The position numbers and the translations under genes are program-made. From Streptomyces cinerochromogenes (lineage in GTDB: Bacteria; Actinomycetota; Actinomycetes; Streptomycetales; Streptomycetaceae): a stretch of DNA of 64,000 bases. The DNA lies in NCBI RefSeq assembly GCF_014648635.1, contig NZ_BMRM01000031.1, positions 1 to 64,000 on the forward strand. The letters are read 5' to 3'. The notes below the pieces were generated by a model, which did not search any database, was not told the origin of the DNA, and saw only the letters and a program-made list of their open reading frames with translations. Within the stretch, counting starts at the first letter, position 1. The number at the start of each line of letters is the position of its first letter. Below, piece after piece: positions 41,930 to 50,864 of the stretch.

Positions 41930-42440
41930 ACCGCTCCCACAGGCGGGGGTACCGCTGCGCCAGTGCCCGGTCGTCCTCCAGGTCCAGCGGGGTGCCCTCC
42001 GGTTCGGCGGGCGCCGGGGCGATGCCCAGGTCGGGGGCGACGGTGCCGGTCAGCTGCTCGTACGCCTCGTCCGCCGCGTACCCCAGTTCCTCGCCGTCGC
42101 CGTCGACCTCCCCGTCGAACTCGCCCAGCAGCCCGGCCAGCGCGTCCGGCTCGTGCAGGGCGCCCTCGAAGACCTCCCGGCCCTGGCCGATCAGCCAGCA
42201 CCGGAAGAAGTCGAACGCGTCGTCGCTGCACCCGTCCAGCAGCAGCCAGGCCGCGCCCCACAGGTCCCAGCGATAGGCGCGGTTGTAGCGGGCCTCGAAG
42301 TGACGGGCGAAGTCCAGCACCAGCTCGGGGTCCAGCTGGAGCAGCCGTTCCAGGAGCGCGTCGGCCTGCTCCTCCGGGTCGCCCTCGGCGGCCTCCCGGC
42401 TGGAGTCGATCAGCTCCCAGAACTCCGTCTCGTCCATCAC
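41919..42440 (-). CDS. DUF4240 domain protein
   Basis: A 173-residue protein. The start MDETEFWELIDSSREAAEGDP and the middle FARHFEARYNRAYRWDLWGAAWLLLDG are characteristic of DUF4240, a family of unknown function common in Streptomyces, often as several copies. Two ATG codons overlap at 42435-42440; either could start. It is transcribed leftward from near the WYL regulator, 52 bases apart, so co-transcription is possible. Confidence 0.82.
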   Translation of the reverse strand: MMDETEFWELIDSSREAAEGDPEEQADALLERLLQLDPELVLDFARHFEARYNRAYRWDLWGAAWLLLDGCSDDAFDFFRCWLIGQGREVFEGALHEPDALAGLLGEFDGEVDGDGEELGYAADEAYEQLTGTVAPDLGIAPAPAEPEGTPLDLEDDRALAQRYPRLWERFRG

Positions 42441-42492
42441 GGAACCAGCATCGGGCCTCGGCCGGTGGGCCGCACGCGGAGTCGGGGGGATC

Positions 42493-43479
42493 TCACCGGC
42501 CCTCCGTACGGCGGTACAGCGCGGCGACCCGGGCCGCGTCCGCCGCGAACCGCTCCCGCAGACCCTCCGGAGCCAGCACCTCCGCCTCCGCGCCCAGCGC
42601 CGTCAGCTGGCCGTGCGCGACCTCCTCCGACTCCACGGGCAGCGTCACCGTCACCCATCCCTCGGCATCCGGCTCGCCAGGGCTCCGCAGCGCCTCCCGC
42701 GCGCCGAGCGGATCCACGGCGTACGGCAGCCGGCGCACGCCCTCCGGGGACAGCCGTACGACCACCTCCGCCCGCAGGATCGACCGGGCGAACCGCTCGG
42801 CCTGCTCCGCCCAGAAGCCGGGCAGGTCGAAGTCCGGGTCGCGGTCGAAGCGTTCGCCGAGAACGTCGACGTCGTCGAACCGGTCGATCCGGTACGTCCG
42901 GAAGGAGCCGCTTCCCGCCACCCGCGCGCACAGGTACCAGACCCCCGCCTTCAGCACGAGCCCGTACGGCTCCAGCAGCCGCTCCACCGCCGTCTCCCCG
43001 CGCCGGTACACCGCGCCGACCCGCCGGTCGTCCCACACCGCCTCGGCGAGCACCGGCAGCAGCGCGGGCGCCTCCGGCTCCCGGAACCAGGCGGGCGCGT
43101 CCAGGTGGAACCGCTGCGCGGCCGTGTCCGGCGCGTCCCGCAGCGAGGGCAGCAGCGCGGCGGACACCTTCAGCCGGGCCGCCGAGGCCGCGTCCTCGAG
43201 CCCCATCTCCCTGAGCGCCCCCGGCACCCCGCTCAGGAACAGCGCCTCGGCCTCGCTCCGGGCCAGCCCGGTCAGCCGCGTCCGGTACCCCCCGACCAGC
43301 CGGTACCCGCCGACCCGCCCCCGCTCCGCGTACACCGGCACCCCCGCCTCCGACAGCGCCTGCGCGTCCCGCGTCACGGTGCGCTCCGACACCTCCAGCT
43401 CCCGCGCCAGCTCGGCCGCCGTCATGGCGGGCCGGGACTGGAGGAGCAGAACCATCTTGATGAGACGAGCGGCGCGCAT
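42493..43479 (-). CDS. WYL-domain transcriptional regulator (DeoR-like HTH)
   Basis: A 328-residue protein. The N-terminal helix-turn-helix is at residues 1-60 (TAAELARELEVSERTVTRDAQAL), followed by the WYL domain (GVWYLCARVAGSGSFRTYRID) and a C-terminal extension. WYL proteins sense nucleic-acid-like or other ligands. The start is taken at MRAARLIKMVLLLQ (43479), the usual N-terminus of the family, rather than the ATG at 43494, which lies inside the aceE terminator hairpin region. Confidence 0.87.
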   Translation of the reverse strand: MRAARLIKMVLLLQSRPAMTAAELARELEVSERTVTRDAQALSEAGVPVYAERGRVGGYRLVGGYRTRLTGLARSEAEALFLSGVPGALREMGLEDAASAARLKVSAALLPSLRDAPDTAAQRFHLDAPAWFREPEAPALLPVLAEAVWDDRRVGAVYRRGETAVERLLEPYGLVLKAGVWYLCARVAGSGSFRTYRIDRFDDVDVLGERFDRDPDFDLPGFWAEQAERFARSILRAEVVVRLSPEGVRRLPYAVDPLGAREALRSPGEPDAEGWVTVTLPVESEEVAHGQLTALGAEAEVLAPEGLRERFAADAARVAALYRRTEGR

Positions 43480-43494
43480 GCGCACATCATGCAA

Positions 43495-43520
43495 GAGGCC
43501 CCCGCCGAAGCGGGGGCCTC
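43495..43520 (-). terminator. aceE terminator with UUCG tetraloop
   Basis: Arms 43495-43505 and 43510-43520 are 11-base exact complements. On the minus strand the loop reads TTCG closed by C-G, the exceptionally stable cUUCGg tetraloop. It begins 18 bases beyond the aceE stop (43538), and lies just upstream of the WYL regulator start, so it should separate the two. Confidence 0.8.
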
Positions 43521-43537
43521 CTCAGGAGAGCGGTGCC

Positions 43538-46240
43538 TTACAGCCCGTACTTCTCCCGGGCCTCCTTGACCGCCGTCGCCTTGACCTCGCCGCGGCGGGC
43601 CAGCTGGGCGAGGGCCGCCACGACGATCGACGGGGCGTCGACGCCGAAGTGGCGGCGGGCGGCCTCACGGGTGTCCGACAGACCGAAGCCGTCGGCGCCC
43701 AGCGAGGACCAGTCCTGCTCGACCCACTGCGCGATCTGGTCCGGGACCTGGCGCATGTAGTCGGACACCGCGAGGACCGGGCCCTCGGCGCCCTGGAGCG
43801 CCTGGCGGACGTACGGCACCCGCTCCTCGCCGCGCAGCAGCGCCGCGTCGGCCTCCATGGCGTCCCGGCGCAGCTCGGACCAGGAGGTGGCGGACCACAC
43901 GTCGGCGGCCACACCCCACTCCTCGGCGAGCAGCTTCTGGGCTTCGAGGGCCCAGTGGATCGCCGTGCCCGAGCCCAGCAGCTGGATGCGCGGGGCGTTG
44001 GCCGCCACGGTCACGCCCGCGGACTCCGCCGTGTTGAAGCGGTACAGGCCCTTGACGATGCCCTCGTCGATGCCGAGGCCCTGCGGCTTCGCCGGCTGCG
44101 GCAGCGGCTCGTTGTAGACCGTCAGGTAGTAGAAGACGTTCTGGTCCTCGCCCGGCTTGGCCTCGCCGTACATCCGGCGCAGACCCTCACGGACGATCAC
44201 CGCGATCTCGTAGGCGAACGCGGGGTCGTACGTCAGCGCGGCCGGGTTGGTCGCGGCGATGACCGGGGAGTGGCCGTCGGCGTGCTGCAGGCCCTCGCCC
44301 GTCAGGGTCGTACGGCCCGCGGTGGCGCCGACGAGGAAGCCGCGGCCGAGCTGGTCGCCGAGCTGCCACATCTGGTCGGCGGTGCGCTGCCAGCCGAACA
44401 TCGAGTAGAAGATGTAGAACGGGATCATCGCCTCGCCGTGCGTCGCGTACGCGGTGGACGCGGCGATGAAGTCGGCCATCGAACCGGCCTCGGTGATCCC
44501 CTCGTTGAGGATCTGGCCGTTCTTGGCCTCCTTGTAGTACATCAGCTGGTCGCGGTCGACCGGCTCGTACGTCTGGCCCTTGGGGGAGTAGATGCCCAGG
44601 GACGGGAAGAGGCTCTCCATGCCGAAGGTGCGCGCCTCGTCGGGGACGATCGGCACCCAGCGCTTGCCGGTCTCCTTGTCGCGGACCAGGTCCTTGACCA
44701 GGCGGACGAAGGCCATGGTGGTGGCGACGTTCTGCGAGCCGGAGCCCTTGTCGAAGGAGGCGAAGGCCTTCTCGGCCGGGGCCGGCAGCGGGGCCAGCGC
44801 GTGCGTACGGCGGGCCGGGGCCGGGCCGCCGAGGGCCGCGCGGCGCTCCTGGAGGTAGCGGACCTCGGGGGAGTCGGCGCCCGGGTGGCCGTAGGGCACC
44901 ACGCCGTCGACGAAGTCGCTGTCCTTGATCGGCAGGTCCAGCAGGTCCCGCATCGTCTTGAACTCGTCCACCGAGAGCTTCTTCATCTGGTGGTTGGCGT
45001 TCTTCGACGCGAAGCCCTCGCCGAGGGTGTGGCCCTTGACCGTCTGGGCGAGGATCACGGTCGGCGCGCCCTTGTGCTCGACGGCGGCCTTGTACGCGGC
45101 GTAGACCTTGCGGGCCTCGTGGCCGCCGCGGGAGAGGTGGAAACACTCCAGGATCTTGTCGTCGCTCAGCAGCTTCGCCATCTCGGCGAGCGCCGGGTCC
45201 TTGCCGAAGAAGTCCTCGCGGATGTAGGCGGCGCCGCGGGTCTGGTACGTCTGGATCTGCGCGTCCGGTACCTCGCGCAGCCGGCGTACCAGCGCACCGG
45301 TGGTGTCGAGCTGGAACAGCTCGTCCCAGGCCGTGCCCCACAGCGTCTTGATGACGTTCCAGCCGGCGCCGCGGAACTGGGCCTCCAGCTCCTGCACGAT
45401 CTTGAAGTTGGCGCGGACCGGGCCGTCGAGGCGCTGCAGGTTGCAGTTGATGACGAAGGTGAGGTTGTCCAGCTCCTCACGGGCGGCGAGCGCGAGGGCC
45501 GCCGTCGACTCCGGCTCGTCCATCTCGCCGTCGCCGAGGAAGGCCCAGACGTGGGAGGCGGAGACGTCCTTGATGCCGCGGTTGGTCAGGTAGCGGTTGA
45601 AGCGCGCCTGGTAGATCGCGGAGAGCGGGCCGAGGCCCATCGACACCGTCGGGAACTCCCACAGCCAGGGAAGGCGGCGCGGGTGCGGGTACGACGGCAG
45701 GCCGTTGCCGGCGGCCTCCTGGCGGAAGTTGTCCAGGTGCGCCTCGTTCAGGCGGCCGTCCAGGAAGGCGCGGGCGTAGATGCCGGGGGAGGCGTGGCCC
45801 TGGATGTACAGCTGGTCGCCGGAGCCGTCGCCCTCCTTGCCCTTGAAGAAGTGGTTGAAGCCGGTCTCGTACAGCCAGGCGGCGGAGGCGAAGGTGGCGA
45901 TGTGGCCGCCGACGCCGTGCTTCGCGCCCCGGGTCACCATCGCGGCCGCGTTCCAGCGGTTCCAGGCGGTGATCCGGGCCTCCATCTCCGGGTCGCCGGG
46001 CACGCCCGGCTCGGCGGAGGTGGGGATGGTGTTGACGTAGTCGGTCTCGAGGAGCTTCGGCAGCGCGATGCCGCCCGCCTCGGCGCGCTCCAGCGTGCGG
46101 CGCATCAGGTACGCGGCGCGGTGCGGCCCGGCCTCCCTGGCGACGGCGTCCAGGGAGGCCTGCCACTCGGCGGTCTCCTCCGGGTCGCGGTCCGGGAGCT
46201 GGTCGAGCGCGCTCGGCTGGATGGCGTTGGGGTCGGTCAT
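43538..46240 (-). CDS. aceE: Pyruvate dehydrogenase E1 component (homodimeric AceE)
   Basis: A 900-residue enzyme, MTDPNAIQPSALDQLPDRDPEE. The TPP-binding motif is WAFLGDGEMDEPESTAAL with NCNLQRLDGPVRAN; the N-terminal half has AAMVTRGAKHGVGGHIATF and the second half SMADFIAASTAYATHGEAMIP. It decarboxylates pyruvate and passes the acetyl group to the lipoyl domain of E2. The start at 46240 follows GAGGAAGG; a longer frame upstream is not supported. It is in the same leftward set as GntR, sucB and lpd, 280 bases after the GntR gene. Confidence 0.97.
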   Translation of the reverse strand: MTDPNAIQPSALDQLPDRDPEETAEWQASLDAVAREAGPHRAAYLMRRTLERAEAGGIALPKLLETDYVNTIPTSAEPGVPGDPEMEARITAWNRWNAAAMVTRGAKHGVGGHIATFASAAWLYETGFNHFFKGKEGDGSGDQLYIQGHASPGIYARAFLDGRLNEAHLDNFRQEAAGNGLPSYPHPRRLPWLWEFPTVSMGLGPLSAIYQARFNRYLTNRGIKDVSASHVWAFLGDGEMDEPESTAALALAAREELDNLTFVINCNLQRLDGPVRANFKIVQELEAQFRGAGWNVIKTLWGTAWDELFQLDTTGALVRRLREVPDAQIQTYQTRGAAYIREDFFGKDPALAEMAKLLSDDKILECFHLSRGGHEARKVYAAYKAAVEHKGAPTVILAQTVKGHTLGEGFASKNANHQMKKLSVDEFKTMRDLLDLPIKDSDFVDGVVPYGHPGADSPEVRYLQERRAALGGPAPARRTHALAPLPAPAEKAFASFDKGSGSQNVATTMAFVRLVKDLVRDKETGKRWVPIVPDEARTFGMESLFPSLGIYSPKGQTYEPVDRDQLMYYKEAKNGQILNEGITEAGSMADFIAASTAYATHGEAMIPFYIFYSMFGWQRTADQMWQLGDQLGRGFLVGATAGRTTLTGEGLQHADGHSPVIAATNPAALTYDPAFAYEIAVIVREGLRRMYGEAKPGEDQNVFYYLTVYNEPLPQPAKPQGLGIDEGIVKGLYRFNTAESAGVTVAANAPRIQLLGSGTAIHWALEAQKLLAEEWGVAADVWSATSWSELRRDAMEADAALLRGEERVPYVRQALQGAEGPVLAVSDYMRQVPDQIAQWVEQDWSSLGADGFGLSDTREAARRHFGVDAPSIVVAALAQLARRGEVKATAVKEAREKYGL

Positions 46241-46359
46241 GTCGCCGCCTTCCTCAGTCGAAGGGGGTTCCCTCATCGGTAAGGGTTCGGGGGTGCCCTT
46301 GGTCTTTGGCAGGACAGGGCAGGGACTTCGGTGGAAGTCCGTCGGCGACTGTAACCCCC

Positions 46360-46376
46360 TGATCGATGATCGATCA
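46360..46376. promoter_or_regulatory. Perfect palindrome upstream of aceE (candidate GntR operator)
   Basis: tgatcgatgatcgatca (8-base arms around a central base) lies 120 bases upstream of the aceE start, in an AT-richer patch of the aceE leader. A FadR-type GntR gene ends 144 bases further upstream. PdhR, a GntR regulator of pyruvate dehydrogenase genes in enteric bacteria, offers a functional parallel, though its operator differs. Inference only. Confidence 0.4.
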
Positions 46377-46519
46377 AAGGGTTGAGGGCGAAAACCTCTT
46401 GATTTGGAGAAAGTAGGCACGCGGTGCCTTCAGTAATGGCACCCGGTGACGCGCCGGAGCCTTGTTTTCGCAGGTGGGGCGGCGTTTGAGCGTAGGCGTG
46501 CTCGACTGAACCGGGCGGG

Positions 46520-47143
46520 TCAGGCGCGCGGCGCGCAGCCCAGCACGTGCGCCTTCACCAGCTCCGCGATCCGCGGGTCCCGGCGCTTGAACGCCTGCAC
46601 CAGCTCCTCGTGCTCCTCCGCGTACGACTGCTGGACCGTACCCAGCCAGCGGATCGACAGCGCCGTGAAGACCTCGATGCCGAGCCCCTCCCACGTGTGC
46701 AGCAGCACCGAGTTGTGCGCGGCGCGGACCAGCTCCCGGTGGAAGCCGACCGTGTGCCGCACCTGGGCCGTGCCGTCCGCCTCCCGGTCGGCCTCGTACA
46801 GGGCCAGGACGTGCGGTTCCAGCGCCGAGCAGTCCTCCGCGAGGCGCTCCGCCGCCAGCTCCGCCGCGATGGCCTCCAGGCCGGCCCGGACCGGGTAGCT
46901 CTCCTCCAGGTCGGCGGCGGTGAGGTTGCGGACGCGTACGCCCTTGTTGGGGGCCGACTCGATCAGGCGGAGCGACTCCAGCTCGCGCAGGGCCTCGCGG
47001 ACCGGGGTCTGGCTGACCTCCAGCTCGGTGGCGATCCGGCGCTCCACGATGCGCTCGCCCGGCTGCCAGCGCCCGCTGACGATTCCCTCCACGATGTGCT
47101 CGCGGATCTGCTCGCGCAGCGAGTGGACGACGGGCGCGGTCAT
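46520..47143 (-). CDS. GntR-family regulator (FadR subfamily), candidate aceE regulator
   Basis: A 207-residue regulator. The N-terminal winged helix is at residues about 6-70 (LREQIREHIVEGIVSGRW, RIATELEVSQTPVREALREL), followed by an FCD-type helical domain (residues about 80-205) with His/Asp ligands typical of metal-containing FCD (TVGFHRELVRAAHNS, EEHEELVQAFKRRDPR). Directly upstream of aceE, so regulation of pyruvate oxidation is likely but unproven. Confidence 0.88.
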   Translation of the reverse strand: MTAPVVHSLREQIREHIVEGIVSGRWQPGERIVERRIATELEVSQTPVREALRELESLRLIESAPNKGVRVRNLTAADLEESYPVRAGLEAIAAELAAERLAEDCSALEPHVLALYEADREADGTAQVRHTVGFHRELVRAAHNSVLLHTWEGLGIEVFTALSIRWLGTVQQSYAEEHEELVQAFKRRDPRIAELVKAHVLGCAPRA

Positions 47144-47270
47144 GAGGGCTCCTTAGGGAGGGCTGACGTTTAGACAATAAGGCCGGTTCGCTCCGCGGGT
47201 AGGGCGCGTGGGGGTGCTTTGGTGCAGGTGAGACGAGGCTTACACGCTCCGTATGCCGACAAACACGAAC

Positions 47271-47299
47271 ACCCCGCCCGGAGAAGCTCCGGACGGGGT
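47271..47299 (-). terminator. Terminator downstream of sucB
   Basis: Two 6-base stem blocks (accccg with cggggt, ccggag with ctccgg) separated by one mismatch, loop aag; total 47271-47299. It lies 18 bases beyond the sucB stop and between sucB and the GntR gene. Confidence 0.72.
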
Positions 47300-47316
47300 G
47301 CCGCAGGGGACGGGAC

Positions 47317-49122
47317 TCAGAGGCCCAGCTCGACCTCGAACTCGCCCGCCTCCAGGATCGCCTTGACCGCCGTCAGGTAACGGGCCGCGTCGGCGCCGTC
47401 GACCAGGCGGTGGTCGTAGGAGAGGGTCAGGTAGGTCATGTCGCGGACGCCGATGACCGTGCCCTCCTCGGTCTCGATGACCGCCGGACGCTTGACCGTG
47501 GCACCGATGCCGAGGATCGCGACCTGGCCCGGCGGCACGATGATCGTGTCGAACAGGGCACCGCGCGAACCGGTGTTGGAGATGGTGAAGGTCGCGCCGG
47601 ACAGCTCGTCGGGCGTGATCTTGCTGGCCCGGACCTTGCCCGCCAGCTCCGCCGTGGCCTTGGCGATGCCCGCGATGTTGAGGTCGCCGGCGTTCTTGAT
47701 GACCGGGGTCATCAGGCCCTTCTCGGAGTCCACCGCGATACCGATGTTCTCGGTGTCGAAGTAGGTGATGGTCCCCTCGGCCTCGTTGATCTTGGCGTTG
47801 ATGACCGGGTGGGCCTTCAGCGCCTGCGCGGCGGCCTTGACGAAGAACGGCATCGGGGAGAGCTTGACGCCCTCGCGGGCCGCGAAGGAGTCCTTCGCCT
47901 TGGCGCGCAGCTTCATCAGGCGGGTGACGTCGACCTCGACGACCGACGACAGCTGGGCCTGCTCGTGCAGCGCCTTGACCATGTTGTCGCCGATGACCTT
48001 GCGGATCCGCGGCATCTTGACGGTCTGGCCGCGCAGGGGGGAGACCTCCAGCGCCGGGGCCTTCTTGGCGGCGGCCGGGGCTGCGGCGGCCGGAGCCGGG
48101 GCGGCGGCGGCCTTCGCGGCCTCGGCGGCGGCGATGACGTCCTGCTTGCGGATGCGGCCGCCGACGCCGGTGCCCTTGACTGTGGCCAGGTCGACGCCGT
48201 TCTCGGCGGCGAGCTTGCGCACCAGCGGGGTCACGTACGCGCCCTCGTCCGTCGCCTGGGTGGCGGTCGGGGAGGTCGGCGCGGTGGCCGGGGTGACCGG
48301 AGCCGGGGCGGGCGCCGGAGCCGGGGCCGGGGCGGCCGGGGCAGCGGCGGCGGGCGCCGGAGCCGGAGCGGCGGGGGCCGGAGCGGGGGCCGGAGCCGGA
48401 GCCGGAGCGGGCGCCGGAGCCGGAGCGGGCGCCGGGGCAGGAGCCGGGGCAGCGGCGGCCGGGGCCGGGGCGGGCGCCGGAGCGGCACCCGGGGCGCCGA
48501 TGACGGCGAGCTTGGCGCCGACCTCGGCGGTCTCGTCCTCGCCGACCGTGATCTCCAGCAGCACGCCGGAGGCGGGCGCCGGGATCTCGGTGTCGACCTT
48601 GTCCGTGGAGACCTCGAGCAGCGGCTCGTCGGCCTCGACGCTGTCGCCGACCGACTTCAGCCAGCGGGTGACGGTGCCCTCGGTGACGGACTCGCCGAGC
48701 GCGGGCAGGACCACGTCCGTGCCCTCGGCGCCACCGGCCGGGGCGGCCGGAGCGGCCTCGGCGGCGGGGGCGGGAGCCGGGGCGGCCGGGGCCTCGGCGA
48801 CCGGGGCGGGGGCCGGCTCGGCGGCCGGAGCCGGGGCGGGGGCCTCGGCGGCGGCGGGGGCCGGGGCGGCGGCGGGCGCACCCGTGCCGTCGTCGATCAG
48901 GGCCAGCTCGGCGCCGACCTCGACCGTCTCGTCCTCGGCGACCTTGATGGAGGCCAGCACGCCGGAGGCGGGGGCCGGGATCTCGGTGTCGACCTTGTCG
49001 GTCGAGACCTCGAGCAGCGGCTCGTCGGCCTCGACGCGTTCGCCCTCGGCCTTCAGCCAGCGGGTGACAGTGCCCTCGGTGACGCTCTCACCGAGCGCCG
49101 GAAGGGTTACGGAAACCGCCAT
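47317..49122 (-). CDS. sucB: Dihydrolipoyl acyltransferase (E2), two lipoyl domains, actinobacterial SucB/AceF type
   Basis: A 601-residue E2. Two lipoyl domains: residues 1-79 with lipoyl-Lys43 and residues 135-212 with Lys175, both in EVSTDKVDTEIPAPASGV. Long Ala/Pro linkers lie at 80-134 and 213-290. The E1/E3-binding domain is at residues about 300-340 (YVTPLVRKLAAENGVDLATV, GRIRKQDVIAA). The catalytic domain ends in YDHRLVDGADAARYLTAVK with the His. It accepts acyl groups from AceE and SucA-type E1 and transfers them to CoA. Lipoate comes from LipB/LipA. Upstream lpd is 62 bases away. Confidence 0.95.
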   Translation of the reverse strand: MAVSVTLPALGESVTEGTVTRWLKAEGERVEADEPLLEVSTDKVDTEIPAPASGVLASIKVAEDETVEVGAELALIDDGTGAPAAAPAPAAAEAPAPAPAAEPAPAPVAEAPAAPAPAPAAEAAPAAPAGGAEGTDVVLPALGESVTEGTVTRWLKSVGDSVEADEPLLEVSTDKVDTEIPAPASGVLLEITVGEDETAEVGAKLAVIGAPGAAPAPAPAPAAAAPAPAPAPAPAPAPAPAPAPAPAPAPAAPAPAPAAAAPAAPAPAPAPAPAPVTPATAPTSPTATQATDEGAYVTPLVRKLAAENGVDLATVKGTGVGGRIRKQDVIAAAEAAKAAAAPAPAAAAPAAAKKAPALEVSPLRGQTVKMPRIRKVIGDNMVKALHEQAQLSSVVEVDVTRLMKLRAKAKDSFAAREGVKLSPMPFFVKAAAQALKAHPVINAKINEAEGTITYFDTENIGIAVDSEKGLMTPVIKNAGDLNIAGIAKATAELAGKVRASKITPDELSGATFTISNTGSRGALFDTIIVPPGQVAILGIGATVKRPAVIETEEGTVIGVRDMTYLTLSYDHRLVDGADAARYLTAVKAILEAGEFEVELGL

Positions 49123-49184
49123 GGTTTCGGTTGCTCCTAACGAATTGCGGAAAGTCTGTGTCGTCGCGCCCGTTGACCGAAGGC

Positions 49185-50573
49185 TCAGTCGTGGGAGTGC
49201 AGCGGCTTGCCGGCCAGGGCCAGGTGGGCCTCGCCGAGCGCCTCGTTCTGCGTCGGGTGGGCGTGGATGAGCTGGGCGACCTCGGCCGGCAGCGCCTCCC
49301 AGTTGTAGATCAGCTGCGCCTCGCCGACCTGCTCACCCATGCGGTCGCCGACCATGTGGACGCCGACCACGGCACCGTCCTTGACCTGGACGAGCTTGAT
49401 CTCGCCCGCGGTCTTGAGGATCTTGCTCTTTCCGTTGCCCGCCAGGTTGTACTTCAGGGCGACGACCTTGTCCGCGCCGTAGATCTCCTTGGCCTTGGCC
49501 TCGGTGATACCGACGGAGGCGACCTCCGGGTGGCAGTACGTCACCCGCGGGACACCGTCGTAGTCGATCGGAACGACCTTCAGACCGGCCAGACGCTCCG
49601 CCACCAGGATGCCCTCGGCGAAGCCGACGTGCGCGAGCTGGAGCGTCGGGACGAGGTCACCGACGGCGGAGATGGTCGGGACGTTGGTGCGCATGTACTC
49701 GTCGACGAGGACGTAACCGCGGTCCATGGCGACCCCGGCCTCCTCGTAGCCCAGGCCCTGCGAGACCGGGCCGCGGCCGACGGCCACCAGCAGGACCTCG
49801 GCCTCGAACTCCTTGCCGTCGGCCAGGGTGACCTTCACGCCGTCCTGGGTGTACTCGGCCTTCTGGAAGAAGGTGCCCAGGTTGAACTTGATGCCGCGCT
49901 TGCGGAACGCGCGCTCAAGAAGCTTCGAGCTGTTCTCGTCCTCCACCGGGACGAGGTGCTTCAGGCCCTCGATGACGGTGACGTCGGAACCGAAGGACTT
50001 CCACGCCGAGGCGAACTCGACACCGATGACACCGCCGCCCAGGATGATCGCGGACTTCGGCACGCGGTCCAGGACGAGGGCGTGGTCGGAGGAGATGATG
50101 CGGTCGCCGTCGATCTCCAGGCCCGGCAGCGACTTCGGCACGGAGCCGGTCGCCAGCAGGACGTGGCGGCCCTGGATGCGCTGGCCGTTCACGTCCACGG
50201 AGGTGGGGGAGGACAGACGCCCCTCACCCTCGATGTAGGTGACCTTGCGGGAGGCGATGAGCCCCTGCAGACCCTTGTACAGGCCCGAGATGACGTCGTC
50301 CTTGTACTTGTGGACGGCCGGCACGTCGATGCCCTCGAAGGTGGCCTTCACACCGAACTGCTCGCTCTCGCGGGCCTGGTCGGCGATCTCGCCCGCGTGC
50401 AGCAGGGCCTTGGTGGGGATGCAGCCCCGGTGCAGGCAGGTGCCGCCGACCTTGTCCTTCTCGATCAGGGCGACGTCCAGGCCCAGCTGCGCCCCGCGCA
50501 GGGCCGCGGCGTAACCACCGCTACCACCGCCGAGGATCACTAGGTCGAAAACGGTGCTGGCGTCGTTCGCCAC
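49185..50573 (-). CDS. lpd: Dihydrolipoyl dehydrogenase (E3)
   Basis: A 462-residue flavoprotein from GTG 50573. The N-terminal FAD motif is FDLVILGGGSGGYAAAL, the redox disulphide is Cys46/Cys51 in GGTCLHRGCIPTKALLH, the NAD motif is AIILGGGVIGVEFASAW, and the catalytic His-Glu pair is in LIHAHPTQNEALGEAHLAL. It reoxidises dihydrolipoamide on E2, reducing NAD. First gene of the lpd-sucB transcription unit; the AceE, GntR, SucB and Lpd genes lie together, a compact pyruvate/2-oxoglutarate dehydrogenase locus. Confidence 0.97.
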   Translation of the reverse strand: MANDASTVFDLVILGGGSGGYAAALRGAQLGLDVALIEKDKVGGTCLHRGCIPTKALLHAGEIADQARESEQFGVKATFEGIDVPAVHKYKDDVISGLYKGLQGLIASRKVTYIEGEGRLSSPTSVDVNGQRIQGRHVLLATGSVPKSLPGLEIDGDRIISSDHALVLDRVPKSAIILGGGVIGVEFASAWKSFGSDVTVIEGLKHLVPVEDENSSKLLERAFRKRGIKFNLGTFFQKAEYTQDGVKVTLADGKEFEAEVLLVAVGRGPVSQGLGYEEAGVAMDRGYVLVDEYMRTNVPTISAVGDLVPTLQLAHVGFAEGILVAERLAGLKVVPIDYDGVPRVTYCHPEVASVGITEAKAKEIYGADKVVALKYNLAGNGKSKILKTAGEIKLVQVKDGAVVGVHMVGDRMGEQVGEAQLIYNWEALPAEVAQLIHAHPTQNEALGEAHLALAGKPLHSHD

Positions 50574-50749
50574 GTCACGTCCTCCATGCATGTGCGCCGT
50601 GCGCCGGTCTCCGATGACCGGCAGGCGGCTGGTGTCCGGCCGCTTGATGCTTCGGCCCTTCGGTGGGGGCCCTGTCCTGCCGGGCTCCATCTTTGCACTT
50701 GTTCGAGGCGAACGATGCGCCGGGCTGGAGTGTGAGACACCCCACTAGA

Positions 50750-50822
50750 GCGCCCCACAGGGGCGCGAGGCTGTGTTCGATATGCGGCTCCGCCGCGTGG
50801 GCGCGACCAGCCCCCACGCGGC
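50750..50822 (-). terminator. pepA terminator, made of dispersed repeat A
   Basis: Two hairpins: gcgcccc/ggggcgc (50750-50756, 50760-50766) and gccgcgtggg/cccacgcggc (50792-50801, 50813-50822). Both lie between the pepA stop (50865, leftward) and the lpd start (50573). The sequence between them belongs to an element shared with 28849-28906 and 31263-31292. Confidence 0.65.
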
Positions 50823-50864
50823 GAGCTGCGGAACAAGCAGCCGAACCGGGCTGTTGGGCGGACG

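Noticed and set aside
41963..46282. Open frame of about 1440 residues on the plus strand
   Set aside because: Antisense to the DUF4240, WYL and aceE genes. No recognisable domain and no ribosome site; aceE on the other strand explains the DNA.
48253..48486. Possible repeat element inside sucB
   Set aside because: The alternating Ala/Pro codons encode the flexible linker of E2 proteins, a normal feature of the family.
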